The notes below the pieces were generated by a model. It was not told the DNA's origin. It did no database searches and saw only the letters and a program-made list of their open reading frames with translations. Positions 54,523 to 63,499 of a DNA stretch of 64,000 nucleotides are shown in pieces. The DNA comes from Tropicimonas marinistellae (GTDB taxonomy: Bacteria; Pseudomonadota; Alphaproteobacteria; Rhodobacterales; Rhodobacteraceae): NCBI RefSeq assembly GCF_001509585.1, contig NZ_LNCI01000001.1:620001-684000 (forward strand), given 5' to 3'. Numbering within the stretch: the first letter of the stretch is position 1; the number at the start of each line of letters is the position of its first letter. A program made the position numbers and the translations under genes.

Positions 54523-54568
54523 ACGGGTGCTTGACCCGGCGGGCCTGCTTTGACAAAGGCAGCGGACC

Positions 54569-55282
54569 ATGACGCAGAGCAAATCTCCCACTGGCGCCCC
54601 GTGGCGCAATTTCTATGGCCGCCGCCACGGCAAGACGCTGCGGTCGAGTCAAAAGGGCTATCTCGACGAGGATCTGGACAAGCTGTCGCCAGGGCCTGTG
54701 GATTGGGAGGTCAATCCTGACCGGGCACCACTTGATCTGGCGGCCCGGTTCGGCGCGCGGGAGATCTGGCTGGAGATCGGTTTCGGCGGCGGGGAGCACA
54801 TGGTCCACCAGGCGGTGCAGCATCCCGACGCCGCGATCATCGGATGCGAGCCTTTCATCAATGGCGTTGCCATGTTGCTGGGAAAGATCCGGGCCGCCGG
54901 CGCGAAAAACGTCGCCGTCCACCCCGGCGATGCGCGCGATCTGTTCGACGTGCTTCCGGCGGCATCGATCTCGCGCGCCTTTCTGCTCTACCCGGATCCC
55001 TGGCCGAAGAAGAAACACCACCGGCGCCGATTCGTGACGCCGGAGCACCTAGAACCCCTGGCCCGCGTTTTGAAGCCCGGCGCCGAGTTCCGCGTGGCAA
55101 CCGATATTCCCGACTACGTGCGCCAGACCCTCGAGCAGGTGCCTGCCCACGGGTTCACTTGGACTGCCGAGGGGCCGACGGATTGGCGCGCGCCATGGGA
55201 TGACTGGCTGTCTACGCGCTACGAGCAGAAGGCGTTGCGCGAAGGCAGGGTGCCGCATTACCTTACATTCGTGAGAGACTAG
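54569..55282 (+). CDS. trmB: tRNA (guanine(46)-N7)-methyltransferase
   Basis: A 237-residue SAM-dependent enzyme that makes m7G46 in tRNA variable loops. The SAM motif is LEIGFGGGEHMVHQA, the acidic site is GCEPFINGVA, and the active-site strand is LLYPDPWPKKKHHRRRFV, typical of TrmB. The C-terminus has TRYEQKALREGR, the family ending. It lies just downstream of metK, which supplies its methyl donor, but a hairpin region separates them. Confidence 0.94.
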   Translation: MTQSKSPTGAPWRNFYGRRHGKTLRSSQKGYLDEDLDKLSPGPVDWEVNPDRAPLDLAARFGAREIWLEIGFGGGEHMVHQAVQHPDAAIIGCEPFINGVAMLLGKIRAAGAKNVAVHPGDARDLFDVLPAASISRAFLLYPDPWPKKKHHRRRFVTPEHLEPLARVLKPGAEFRVATDIPDYVRQTLEQVPAHGFTWTAEGPTDWRAPWDDWLSTRYEQKALREGRVPHYLTFVRD

Positions 55283-55293
55283 CTGGACGGGGA

Positions 55294-55321
55294 GCACCGA
55301 ACATCCGGAACCCCCCGGTGC
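55294..55321. terminator. Weak hairpin in the convergent trmB/AKR gap
   Basis: GCACCG (55294-55299) can pair with CGGTGC (55316-55321) in the 41-base gap between the stops of trmB and the convergent aldo/keto reductase. It has a 6-bp stem and no T tract. Confidence 0.3.
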
Positions 55322-55323
55322 GC

Positions 55324-56154
55324 CTAGAGCATTCGGAACACCGATGGGTCGGGACCGGTGCGCAGACCGAGGTCGAGCGTCGCGATTTCCGCCATCTCAC
55401 TGTCGCTAAGCGCGAAGTCGAAGACATCGAGGTTTTCGGCCTGGCGCGCAGGGTTCTCCGAACGCGTGATCACCGCATTGCCGAGCTGAAGGTGCCAGCG
55501 CAGGATCACTTGGGCGGGGCTCTTGCCGGCCCGCGCGGCCGCCGCCGTGATCGGTTCGGCATCGAAGGAGCGGCCGTTCCCGAGTGGCGTCCAGGATTGC
55601 GTGAGGATCCCGTGCTTCTCGTTTGCTGCCCGCAGTTCCGGCTGTTGCAGCGTCGGGTTCACCTCGATCTGGTTCAGTGCCGGCACGACACCGGTCTCCG
55701 CGATGATCCGCTCCAGATGGTCGGCGTTGAAGTTCGACACCCCGATGGAGCGGGTCAGCCCGGCCTGCCGCATGTCGACCAGTGCCTGCCACGTCTCGAC
55801 GTAAAGAAAGCGGCTCGGGACCGGCCAGTGGATCAGCACGAGGTCAAGGGTGTCCACGCCGATGCTCTTCAGGCTGCGTTCGACGGAGGCGCGCGCCTTT
55901 TCCGCGCCGTGGTCACCGTTCCAGATCTTGGAGGTGAGGAATACCTCGTCCCGCGATACTCCGGAGGCGCGCAGGCCCTCGCCCATCTCGGTTTCGTTGC
56001 TGTAGTAGAACGCACCGTCGACCAGCCGGTAGCCAAGACCGAGCGCGCTCTTCACGGTGTCCGAAGTGGTCGCTGGCGGCACGTGCCAAATGCCGAAACC
56101 GAGTTGCGGTATCGTATTGCCGTCGTTGAGCGTGAGTGTTGGCATGACGGTCAT
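55324..56154 (-). CDS. Aldo/keto reductase
   Basis: A 276-residue AKR (AKR5-like) NADPH-dependent oxidoreductase. The catalytic Asp, Tyr, Lys and His are in the regions YRLVDGAFYYSNE, VFLTSKIWN and LVLIHWPVP. The C-terminal part has SPAQVILRWHLQLGN and the cofactor site ITRSEN. It resembles 2,5-diketo-D-gluconate reductase-type enzymes, but the substrate is unknown. Its ATG at 56154 follows AGGAG at about six bases. Confidence 0.87.
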   Translation of the reverse strand: MTVMPTLTLNDGNTIPQLGFGIWHVPPATTSDTVKSALGLGYRLVDGAFYYSNETEMGEGLRASGVSRDEVFLTSKIWNGDHGAEKARASVERSLKSIGVDTLDLVLIHWPVPSRFLYVETWQALVDMRQAGLTRSIGVSNFNADHLERIIAETGVVPALNQIEVNPTLQQPELRAANEKHGILTQSWTPLGNGRSFDAEPITAAAARAGKSPAQVILRWHLQLGNAVITRSENPARQAENLDVFDFALSDSEMAEIATLDLGLRTGPDPSVFRML

Positions 56155-56381
56155 GTCGGTCTCCTGCGAGTGATACGTGCTGCGGTGCCGGCCGTGGTCG
56201 CAGCCAAACGGCCTGAAAAGCTGCGCAGAGCGGACTCAGGTTTTCGGCCGGCCGCCAACGCCTATCCGAAACCGGACAGCGGTGCAAAAGCTTGTGCCCA
56301 ATCTGCGTGCGGCATTCTCGGTCGCTGGACGCAGGCGGCCGACTGCGGTAACCGGCACCGCGACAGGATAGGGAGCATGTA

Positions 56382-57734
56382 ATGGCGTCTCACGGACCCG
56401 CCCAGAAAATGACGGCCCGCGCGGGCGGCCCGCTCGTGGGCAATGCCAATGTGCCGGGTGACAAGTCAATCTCGCACCGGTCGCTGATACTGGGCGCTAT
56501 GGCGGTGGGTGAAACACGTATCAGCGGCCTTCTTGAGGGGCAGGACGTACTCGATACCGCCAAGGCCATGGCAGCCTTCGGGGCGGAGGTCACGCAACTC
56601 GGCGATGGCGAGTGGTCCGTGCATGGTGTCGGCGTCGGCGGTTTCGCCGAACCGGAGGACGTGATTGACTGCGGCAATTCCGGGACCGGTGTCCGGCTCA
56701 TCATGGGGGCCATGGCAACCTCTCCGATCACTGCGACCTTCACCGGCGACGCCTCGCTGCGCTCGCGCCCGATGGGCCGGGTGACTGATCCGCTGGCGCT
56801 ATTCGGAGCGCGGGCGGTTGGACGCGACGGCGGGCGTCTGCCGATGACCATTGTCGGTGCAAAGGCGCCGGTTCCGGTGGACTACAGGACGCCGATGGCC
56901 TCGGCGCAGGTCAAATCGGCAGTGTTGTTGGCAGGGCTCAACGCGCCCGGGCAAACGATCGTAACCGAAGCCGCCGCCACCCGGGATCATACGGAGCGGA
57001 TGCTGCGTGGTTTCGGCGCGGAGGTGACGTCGGAGCGCTGTGACGATGGGTTCCGGATTACCCTGACCGGTCAGCCGGAGTTGCGGCCGCAGACCATCGC
57101 GGTGCCTCGCGACCCGTCCTCGGCCGCTTTCCCGGTCTGTGCGGCGCTGATTGTGCCGGGCTCGGATGTGCTGGTGCCAAATATCGGGCTCAATCCCACT
57201 CGCGCCGGCCTCTTCACGACGCTGCGCGAGATGGGTGCCGACCTCGTATACGAGAACGAGCGCGAGGAGGGGGGCGAGCCGGTTGCCGACCTGCGCGCCA
57301 GGTTCTCTCCCGACATGAAGGGGATCGAGGTGCCGCCCGAACGCGCACCGTCGATGATCGACGAATACCCCGTCCTCTCGGTTGTCGCAGCCTTTGCCGA
57401 GGGCGAGACGGTGATGACCGATGTGCACGAGTTGCGGGTGAAGGAAAGCGACCGGATCGACGCCATGGCCGTCGGGTTGCGCGCCTGCGGAGTGCGTGTC
57501 GATGAGACCGAGGACAGCTTCACCGTGCATGGGCTTGGGGCTGGTGGGGTTCCCGGAGGCGCCATGGCGGCGGCCCGGCTTGATCACCGCATCGCCATGT
57601 CCTTCCTTGTCTGCGGTCTGGCCGCGAAACGGCCCGTCAGCGTAGACGATGCAGGGCCCATCGCAACCTCCTTCCCGATCTTCGAACCGCTTATGCGCGG
57701 GCTTGGGGCCACATTCGACCGCGACAACGACTGA
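56382..57734 (+). CDS. aroA: 3-phosphoshikimate 1-carboxyvinyltransferase
   Basis: A 450-residue EPSP synthase of the shikimate pathway, which joins shikimate-3-phosphate and PEP. The signatures are [17 protein letters not shown] near the N-terminus, [17 protein letters not shown], and [15 protein letters not shown] in the C-terminal half. It resembles class II (Agrobacterium CP4-type) in its alphaproteobacterial form, a class often less sensitive to glyphosate; that property cannot be proven by eye. Its stop overlaps the start of the GFA gene by one base. Confidence 0.95.
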   Translation: MASHGPAQKMTARAGGPLVGNANVPGDKSISHRSLILGAMAVGETRISGLLEGQDVLDTAKAMAAFGAEVTQLGDGEWSVHGVGVGGFAEPEDVIDCGNSGTGVRLIMGAMATSPITATFTGDASLRSRPMGRVTDPLALFGARAVGRDGGRLPMTIVGAKAPVPVDYRTPMASAQVKSAVLLAGLNAPGQTIVTEAAATRDHTERMLRGFGAEVTSERCDDGFRITLTGQPELRPQTIAVPRDPSSAAFPVCAALIVPGSDVLVPNIGLNPTRAGLFTTLREMGADLVYENEREEGGEPVADLRARFSPDMKGIEVPPERAPSMIDEYPVLSVVAAFAEGETVMTDVHELRVKESDRIDAMAVGLRACGVRVDETEDSFTVHGLGAGGVPGGAMAAARLDHRIAMSFLVCGLAAKRPVSVDDAGPIATSFPIFEPLMRGLGATFDRDND

Positions 57735-58147
57735 TGTCCGAGTCGTTCCACACCGGTGGCTGCCTTTGCGGCGCAGTAAGATACGAAGTCACCGGACCCC
57801 TGCGGCCGGTGATCGCCTGCCACTGCACGCAATGCCGCAAAACCTCCGGTCATCACGTGGCGGCGACCTCGGCGCGCCGCGACTCGGTGACGATTTTCGG
57901 CGAAGTGACGTGGTATGCGTCATCGGACTATGCGCGGCGCGGATTTTGCGGCACCTGCGGGGCGAACCTCTTCTGGGATGGTCCGGGGGCGAACCTGTCG
58001 ATCTTCGCCGGAACCCTTGACGCGCCCTCGGGTGTTGTTCTGAGCGCGCATATCTACTGCGACGACAAAGGGGACTACTACGAGATCGACGAAGCTCTGC
58101 CGCGCGCGGGCGGGTTCGATCCAACCCTGACCACGATGGTCGGCTGA
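57734..58147 (+). CDS. GFA-family zinc protein
   Basis: A 137-residue protein of the glutathione-dependent formaldehyde-activating (GFA/CENP-V) family. The zinc-binding cysteines lie in TGGCLCGAVRYEV, IACHCTQCRKTSG and RGFCGTCGANLFWDG. Many family members are not formaldehyde-related; the true role is unknown. It starts within the aroA stop and so is probably cotranslated with it. Confidence 0.87.
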   Translation: MSESFHTGGCLCGAVRYEVTGPLRPVIACHCTQCRKTSGHHVAATSARRDSVTIFGEVTWYASSDYARRGFCGTCGANLFWDGPGANLSIFAGTLDAPSGVVLSAHIYCDDKGDYYEIDEALPRAGGFDPTLTTMVG

Positions 58148-58246
58148 CCCCTTTCGCGGTGGCGGCGGCAAAAAAACATGACGCGGCCTGCCGAAACGTG
58201 TATTTGGCAAAGTCCCATTCGGTAAGGACAAAACGGGGGCAACTCG

Positions 58247-58867
58247 GTGTCTCTCACGATTGCAATTGATGGGCCGGCGGCATCCGGCAAGGGCACGATT
58301 GCGCGCGCGCTGGCCGAGCGGCTGGGCTATGCGCATCTGGACACCGGCTTGCTCTACCGCGCCGTCGGACGCAAAACGCTGCAGGGCATGTCACCGCTGG
58401 AGGCGGCGAATGCGCTGACCGCGGCGGATCTCGGCGATGCGGATGCCCTCAGGGCGCCGGATGTCGCCCAGGCCGCGAGCCGCGTCGCCGCGATGCCCGA
58501 GGTGCGCAGCGCCCTGGTCGATTTCCAGCGCGCCTTTGCCCGCCGGATGGGCGGCGCGGTGCTGGATGGGCGCGATATCGGAACGGTGATATGCCCCGAT
58601 GCGGACGTGAAGCTGTTTGTCACCGCCTCCGATGCCGTTCGTGCCGAGCGCCGGTTCGAGGAGTTGCGCGGGAAAGGCCACGATGTATCGCTGCAAGAGG
58701 TCGCCGCCGACCTCGCAGAGCGTGACCGCCGAGACGCGGCCCGCACAACGGCGCCGTTGCTGGCGGCCAAGGATGCCGTTCAGATCGACACAAGCACGAT
58801 GAGTATCGAAACCGCCGTGCGGACCGCGCTCGAAGCGGTGCAGGCGGTTCAGGCGAAGACCGAGTAG
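58247..58867 (+). CDS. cmk: Cytidylate kinase
   Basis: A 206-residue CMP/dCMP kinase. The P-loop is [19 protein letters not shown], the CMP site is in [13 protein letters not shown], and [20 protein letters not shown] and [11 protein letters not shown] are typical. Translation starts at GTG 58247. It belongs to the alphaproteobacterial aroA-cmk-rpsA order, here interrupted by the GFA and AKR genes. Confidence 0.95.
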   Translation: MSLTIAIDGPAASGKGTIARALAERLGYAHLDTGLLYRAVGRKTLQGMSPLEAANALTAADLGDADALRAPDVAQAASRVAAMPEVRSALVDFQRAFARRMGGAVLDGRDIGTVICPDADVKLFVTASDAVRAERRFEELRGKGHDVSLQEVAADLAERDRRDAARTTAPLLAAKDAVQIDTSTMSIETAVRTALEAVQAVQAKTE

Positions 58868-58876
58868 GAGCCCCCC

Positions 58877-59890
58877 ATGCAGACCCGAAGGATCGGCCGC
58901 GATGGCGCGGCAGTATCGGCCATTGGCATCGGTGCGATGTCGTTTTCAGATTTCTATGGCCCGACCGATGAGGCGGCGTCCCATGCGATCCTCGATACCT
59001 CGCTGGCGCACGGGGTGACCCATATCGATACATCCAACGTGTATGGCGCGGGGAAATCGGAAAACGCCATCGGGAGTTTCCTGAAGGCGCGCGGTTCCGA
59101 CGCCCATGACCGGTTCCACATCGCGACCAAGGCGGGCATCCTGCATGGGGCCGGTGGTGCGGGCGCGGGTGACCGCCGCTTCGACAATTCGCGCGCTCAT
59201 CTGACCTCGGAACTTGAAGGCAGTCTCACGCGGCTCGGTATCGAGTGCGTGGACCTCTTCTATGTTCACCGGCGGGAGGCCGACCGGCCAATCGAAGAGG
59301 TGGCCGAAACCCTCGCCGGTCTCGTTCAGGCCGGAAAGGCGCGAGCTGTCGGATTCTCGGAGATCGCGCCGAGTTCCCTGCGGCGGGCGCATGCGGTTTG
59401 CCCTGTGGCGGCCGTGCAGTCGGAATACTCGCTTTCCACGCGTGCGCCCGAACTGGGGCTGGTCCAGACCTGTGCCGAATTGGGCACCTCGCTGGTCGCG
59501 TTTTCGCCTGTCGGGCGCGGATTGCTGACGGATCGGCCGCCCACTGCCGAGAAAATCCGTGACATTCCGTTCCTGACCAACAATCCGAGGTTTGTCGCGC
59601 CCAACCTTGCGGCCAACCTCGCCGCGACGGACCGTTTCCGCCGGTTGGCCGCGGAGATGGGATACCCGGCGGCGGCGCTGGCCATTGCCTGGCTCCTGAG
59701 CCGCGGCAGCCATGTGATTCCGATCCCGGGCACCCGGTCGGTCCGCCACTTCGAGGAACTGGTCGCGGGGGCCGCGCTGGAATTGTCGGCCGCCGAGATC
59801 GCCCGGATCGAGCAGGTGCTGCCCGTGGGTTGGGCCCATGGCGACCGCTACACCGAGAGCCAGTGGGCCGGGCCGGAGCGGTATTCCTGA
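58877..59890 (+). CDS. Aldo/keto reductase
   Basis: A 337-residue aldo/keto reductase of the YajO/PLR-like (AKR11/13-type) form. Catalytic regions include HIDTSNVYGAGKSENAIG, FHIATKAGI and CVDLFYVHRREADRPIE; the cofactor site is PIPGTRSVRHFEELV. It sits nine bases after cmk and may be in the same transcript. Substrate unknown. Confidence 0.88.
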   Translation: MQTRRIGRDGAAVSAIGIGAMSFSDFYGPTDEAASHAILDTSLAHGVTHIDTSNVYGAGKSENAIGSFLKARGSDAHDRFHIATKAGILHGAGGAGAGDRRFDNSRAHLTSELEGSLTRLGIECVDLFYVHRREADRPIEEVAETLAGLVQAGKARAVGFSEIAPSSLRRAHAVCPVAAVQSEYSLSTRAPELGLVQTCAELGTSLVAFSPVGRGLLTDRPPTAEKIRDIPFLTNNPRFVAPNLAANLAATDRFRRLAAEMGYPAAALAIAWLLSRGSHVIPIPGTRSVRHFEELVAGAALELSAAEIARIEQVLPVGWAHGDRYTESQWAGPERYS

Positions 59891-60582
59891 ACATTGTCCC
59901 ACGCGTGAGACAAGACGTCGATGTAATGATTCCAATGGGTTACGAGGGCGGATTCACGGTTTCTTAGGAATTCGCCCGGATCTATCGGGCGGCACGTGCC
60001 GAGGCGCCGCCCGCATTTCCAATGGCCCGCTCGACGACTGCTGCAAGTCGCCTCGTCGCTCAGAATGAGAATATGATCGGCGGATGGAACAGCGGTTTCA
60101 ATGGAGCGTGGAGGGCTGCGCCCGACCCTGGGTGGGCGCCTTGGGACGTCAATTCGGCGCGATTTGTCTCACTGCGCCGAGGACGGTGGAACGGATAGCG
60201 GCATCGCCAGTGCGCCCTTCCCGGGGGGAGGGTTGGGCGCGGCCAGGGGGGTGGTCACTCCGGGCCAGAGCTTGGATCGGCGCCGCGCCCCATCCCATCG
60301 CCGGGATGCGCGAACGGTGGCGAGAACCCGGCGGATCGCGGAAACGGCCGCGACTGCGCCATGCAGCTGTGCCTCCGATCCCATGGATTTCTATTGCCCC
60401 CCGGGTCCGATGCGGCTATAGAACGCCCCGTCAAACAAGAGGCGGTCAACGCCGGAATGCGGGCAGGGTCGGGGAAACCTCCGGCCCTGATTGTCATTCT
60501 CGGTACGCCTTTCCGACCAATCCAAAGACCGGCGGAGACAACCGCCCGGCCAGTGAAAGCGAAATGAAGGAAAACCGACTGA
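59891..60582. other. Long gap before rpsA
   Basis: 692 bases with no supported gene between an aldo/keto reductase and rpsA. A weak hairpin (CGCCCG 59973-59978 with CGGGCG 59986-59991) lies near the left end and could end the upstream transcript. The rest should contain the rpsA promoter and a long leader. Open frames here lack ribosome sites or family features. Confidence 0.5.
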
Positions 60583-62262
60583 ATGTCCGCTAATGCAACC
60601 ATGGAGGAATTCGAAGCCCTCCTGCAAGAAAGCTTCGAAATCGACACGCCCGCCGAAGGCAGCGTTGTCAAGGGCCGAGTGATCGCCGTCGAGGCGGGCC
60701 AGGCCATTATCGACGTGGGCTACAAGATGGAAGGCCGCGTCGATCTCAAGGAATTCGCAAATCCGGGCGAAGCGCCCGAGATCGCCGTGGGCGACGAAGT
60801 CGAGGTGTACCTCGACCGGGTCGAGAACGCCCGTGGCGAAGCCGTCATCAGCCGTGACAAGGCACGCCGCGAAGAGGCGTGGGACCGTCTGGAGAAGGCC
60901 TATGCCGACGAAGCCCGCGTCGAAGGTGCGATCTTCGGCCGCGTCAAGGGTGGCTTCACCGTCGATCTCGGCGGTGCCGTGGCCTTCCTGCCCGGCTCCC
61001 AGGTTGATGTGCGCCCCGTGCGCGACGCCGGCCCGCTGATGGGCCTCAAGCAGCCGTTCCAGATTCTCAAGATGGACCGCCGCCGTGGCAATATCGTTGT
61101 CTCGCGCCGCGCGATCCTCGAAGAGTCCCGCGCCGAGCAGCGCGCCGAGGTCATCGGCAAGCTCTCCGAAGGCGATGCGGTCGACGGCGTGGTCAAGAAC
61201 ATTACCGAATACGGTGCGTTTGTTGACCTCGGCGGTGTCGACGGCCTGCTGCACGTCACCGACATGGCCTGGCGCCGTGTGAACCACCCCTCCGAGATCC
61301 TGTCGATCGGCGAGACCATCAAGGTCCAGGTCATCAAGATCAACAAGGAAACCCACCGTATCAGCCTCGGCATGAAGCAGCTGCAGGACGATCCGTGGAA
61401 CACCGTCGAGGGCAAGTACCCGCTGGAATCGGTCCATACCGGCCGTGTCACCAACATCACCGACTACGGCGCCTTTGTGGAGCTGGAGCCCGGTGTCGAG
61501 GGTCTGGTCCACGTCTCCGAAATGTCCTGGACGAAGAAGAACGTCCATCCGGGCAAGATCGTCTCCACCTCCCAGGAAGTGGAAGTCATGGTGCTGGAGA
61601 TCGACACCGCGAAGCGTCGCGTGTCGCTCGGCCTCAAGCAGACCATGCGCAACCCGTGGGATGTCTTTGCCGAGACGCACCCCGAGGGCACGCAGGTCGA
61701 AGGCGAGGTCAAGAACATCACCGAATTCGGTCTGTTCATCGGCCTCGACGGCGATATCGACGGCATGGTGCACCTCTCCGACCTGAGCTGGGATCAGCGC
61801 GGCGAAGAGGCCATCCAGCAATACCGCAAGGGCGACGTGGTTCAGGCGGTTGTCACCGAGGTCGACGTGGAGAAGGAGCGTATCTCGCTCTCCATCAAGG
61901 CACTGGGCGGCGACAAGTTTGCCGAGGCCACGGGCGGCGTGAAGCGCGGCTCGGTCATCACGGTGAACGTGACGGCGATCGAGGATGGCGGCATCGAGGT
62001 GGAATACGAGGGCATGAAGTCCTTCATCCGCCGCTCCGACCTGTCGCGTGATCGTGCCGAGCAGCGCCCGGAGCGCTTCCAGGTCGGCGACCACGTGGAT
62101 GTGCGTGTGACCAACATCGACAGCAAGACGCGCCGTCTGGGCCTGTCGATCAAGGCGCGCGAGATTGCCGAAGAGCGTGAAGCGGTGGAGCAGTTCGGCT
62201 CCTCGGATTCGGGAGCCTCGCTCGGCGACATCCTTGGCGCAGCGCTCAAGGGCGACGAGTGA
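60583..62262 (+). CDS. rpsA: 30S ribosomal protein S1
   Basis: A 559-residue ribosomal protein S1 with six S1/OB-fold RNA-binding domains. The repeat signature appears several times: KGRVIAVEAGQAIIDVGYK, GVVKNITEYGAFVDLGGVDG, GRVTNITDYGAFVELEPG and GEVKNITEFGLFIGLDGD. It carries mRNA to the 30S subunit. A strong terminator follows the gene. Confidence 0.97.
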   Translation: MSANATMEEFEALLQESFEIDTPAEGSVVKGRVIAVEAGQAIIDVGYKMEGRVDLKEFANPGEAPEIAVGDEVEVYLDRVENARGEAVISRDKARREEAWDRLEKAYADEARVEGAIFGRVKGGFTVDLGGAVAFLPGSQVDVRPVRDAGPLMGLKQPFQILKMDRRRGNIVVSRRAILEESRAEQRAEVIGKLSEGDAVDGVVKNITEYGAFVDLGGVDGLLHVTDMAWRRVNHPSEILSIGETIKVQVIKINKETHRISLGMKQLQDDPWNTVEGKYPLESVHTGRVTNITDYGAFVELEPGVEGLVHVSEMSWTKKNVHPGKIVSTSQEVEVMVLEIDTAKRRVSLGLKQTMRNPWDVFAETHPEGTQVEGEVKNITEFGLFIGLDGDIDGMVHLSDLSWDQRGEEAIQQYRKGDVVQAVVTEVDVEKERISLSIKALGGDKFAEATGGVKRGSVITVNVTAIEDGGIEVEYEGMKSFIRRSDLSRDRAEQRPERFQVGDHVDVRVTNIDSKTRRLGLSIKAREIAEEREAVEQFGSSDSGASLGDILGAALKGDE

Positions 62263-62291
62263 TCCTCACGCCGATGGTAAGAACAATGGAA

Positions 62292-62321
62292 GGCCCCGTG
62301 TTCCACGGGGCCTTTTCTTTT
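62292..62321 (+). terminator. Intrinsic terminator of rpsA
   Basis: GGCCCCGTG (62292-62300) pairs perfectly with CACGGGGCC (62304-62312) across TTC, and TTTTCTTTT follows directly. It begins 30 bases after the rpsA stop. This is the clearest intrinsic terminator in the window. Confidence 0.92.
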
Positions 62322-62825
62322 CGGTAGGCTTCGGGAGCGGCGCTCCAGCCGACTGACGAGGGGGCGCCGTCTGTGTCGTTGGCGGTTCGGACCCGGTGCA
62401 AATTGCACCCGCCGGGAAACCGGCTTGCCGCACTTCATCGACAACTCGATTGCCGTTCCGTGACAGGCCCACGCCGTGTCGCGCGATGCTGTCTTTCGAG
62501 GATGGGCACGTGGAAACGGATCGGTCTGCGTCGCGTTTTTTTCGGACAAAGCGGGTCAATTCACGCCGCGATTCCCCGCCGCGCGGCAGGAATTGACGGC
62601 GTTGCGATCCCGAACGATTCGGCGCCGCTTTGGCGCGCGGTGACGGCTTTCGGGCGCTTGACTGAGCATGCGACCCGGTTTCTCGCCTGTTTTCGGGGCT
62701 TTAGGGGCGAATTTCTGGCACCAAGCAACGCGATTTCCGTTACGATGTGGCAGAAATGCCGTATAGTCGGATGAGCGACATGAATGGTGCGCCGCTGCGT
62801 TGTGGGACGGCTGAGGGGGAGACCT
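62322..62825. other. Gap between rpsA terminator and ihfB
   Basis: 504 bases without a supported gene. The right end should hold the ihfB promoter. The open frames across it are arginine-rich and lack ribosome sites, so they look like chance frames. Confidence 0.5.
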
Positions 62826-63113
62826 ATGATTCGATCGGAACTTATTCAGATTCTTGCCGAGGAAAACCCTCACCTGTATCAGCGGGACGTGGAGAAGATC
62901 GTGAACACGGTCTTTGAGGAGATCATCGACGCGATGGCACGGGGCGACCGTGTGGAACTGCGCGGTTTCGGCGCCTTTTCCGTGAAGAAAAGGGATGCGA
63001 GGACGGGACGGAATCCACGGACCGGAGATGCGGTGGACGTGGAGGAGAAACACGTGCCGTTCTTCAAGACCGGAAAGCTGTTGCGCGATCGGTTGAACGG
63101 GCTGGAAACCTGA
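62826..63113 (+). CDS. ihfB: Integration host factor subunit beta
   Basis: A 95-residue DNA-bending protein of the HU/IHF family. It begins [21 protein letters not shown] and contains [20 protein letters not shown], with the beta-ribbon-arm sequence [10 protein letters not shown]. With IHF-alpha it bends DNA at specific sites. TGAGGGGGAGACCT precedes the ATG. The order rpsA-ihfB-lapA-trpF is usual in alphaproteobacteria. Confidence 0.95.
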   Translation: MIRSELIQILAEENPHLYQRDVEKIVNTVFEEIIDAMARGDRVELRGFGAFSVKKRDARTGRNPRTGDAVDVEEKHVPFFKTGKLLRDRLNGLET

Positions 63114-63124
63114 GGGGTTCGACG

Positions 63125-63493
63125 ATGATGCGATACGTTCGCTACCTGATCCTGGCCGCAATCGTTGCCGTGCTGGTTATTGCCGCCATGGCAAACCGGC
63201 AGATGGTGACGCTGACGGCACTGCCGTCGGGGCTCGCTGATCTCGTGGCCTGGAATTTCTCGATTGACCTGCCGCTGTTCATCGTGGTCCTGGGCGGGAT
63301 CGCGGTTGGCTTGCTTCTTGGCTATATCCTCGAGTGGATCCGCGAGAGCAAGCATCGTGCCGAGGTCAGCAAGCGGCAACGCCAGGTCAAGAGCCTCAAC
63401 CGCGAGGTATCGCGGCTGAAGCAGGAGTCCAACGAGGGCAAGGACGAGGTTCTTGCCATTCTCGACCAGGCCGCCACGCGCAAGGCAAGCTGA
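63125..63493 (+). CDS. LapA-domain membrane protein
   Basis: A 122-residue inner-membrane protein with two hydrophobic segments (YLILAAIVAVLVIAAMA and LFIVVLGGIAVGLLLGYIL). After these, a coiled-coil tail rich in Arg and Lys (RQRQVKSLNREVSRLKQES) follows. It matches the LapA/YciS family seen after ihfB in proteobacteria; YciS-type proteins act in lipopolysaccharide assembly in enterobacteria. It starts 11 bases after ihfB. Confidence 0.82.
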   Translation: MMRYVRYLILAAIVAVLVIAAMANRQMVTLTALPSGLADLVAWNFSIDLPLFIVVLGGIAVGLLLGYILEWIRESKHRAEVSKRQRQVKSLNREVSRLKQESNEGKDEVLAILDQAATRKAS

Positions 63494-63499
63494 CACCTC

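Noticed and set aside
60391-62094. 567-residue minus-strand frame opposite rpsA
   Set aside because: It is a mirror of the repeated S1 coding sequence and has no independent support.
62373-62774. 133-residue frame before ihfB
   Set aside because: Arg/Cys-rich chance frame without a ribosome site.
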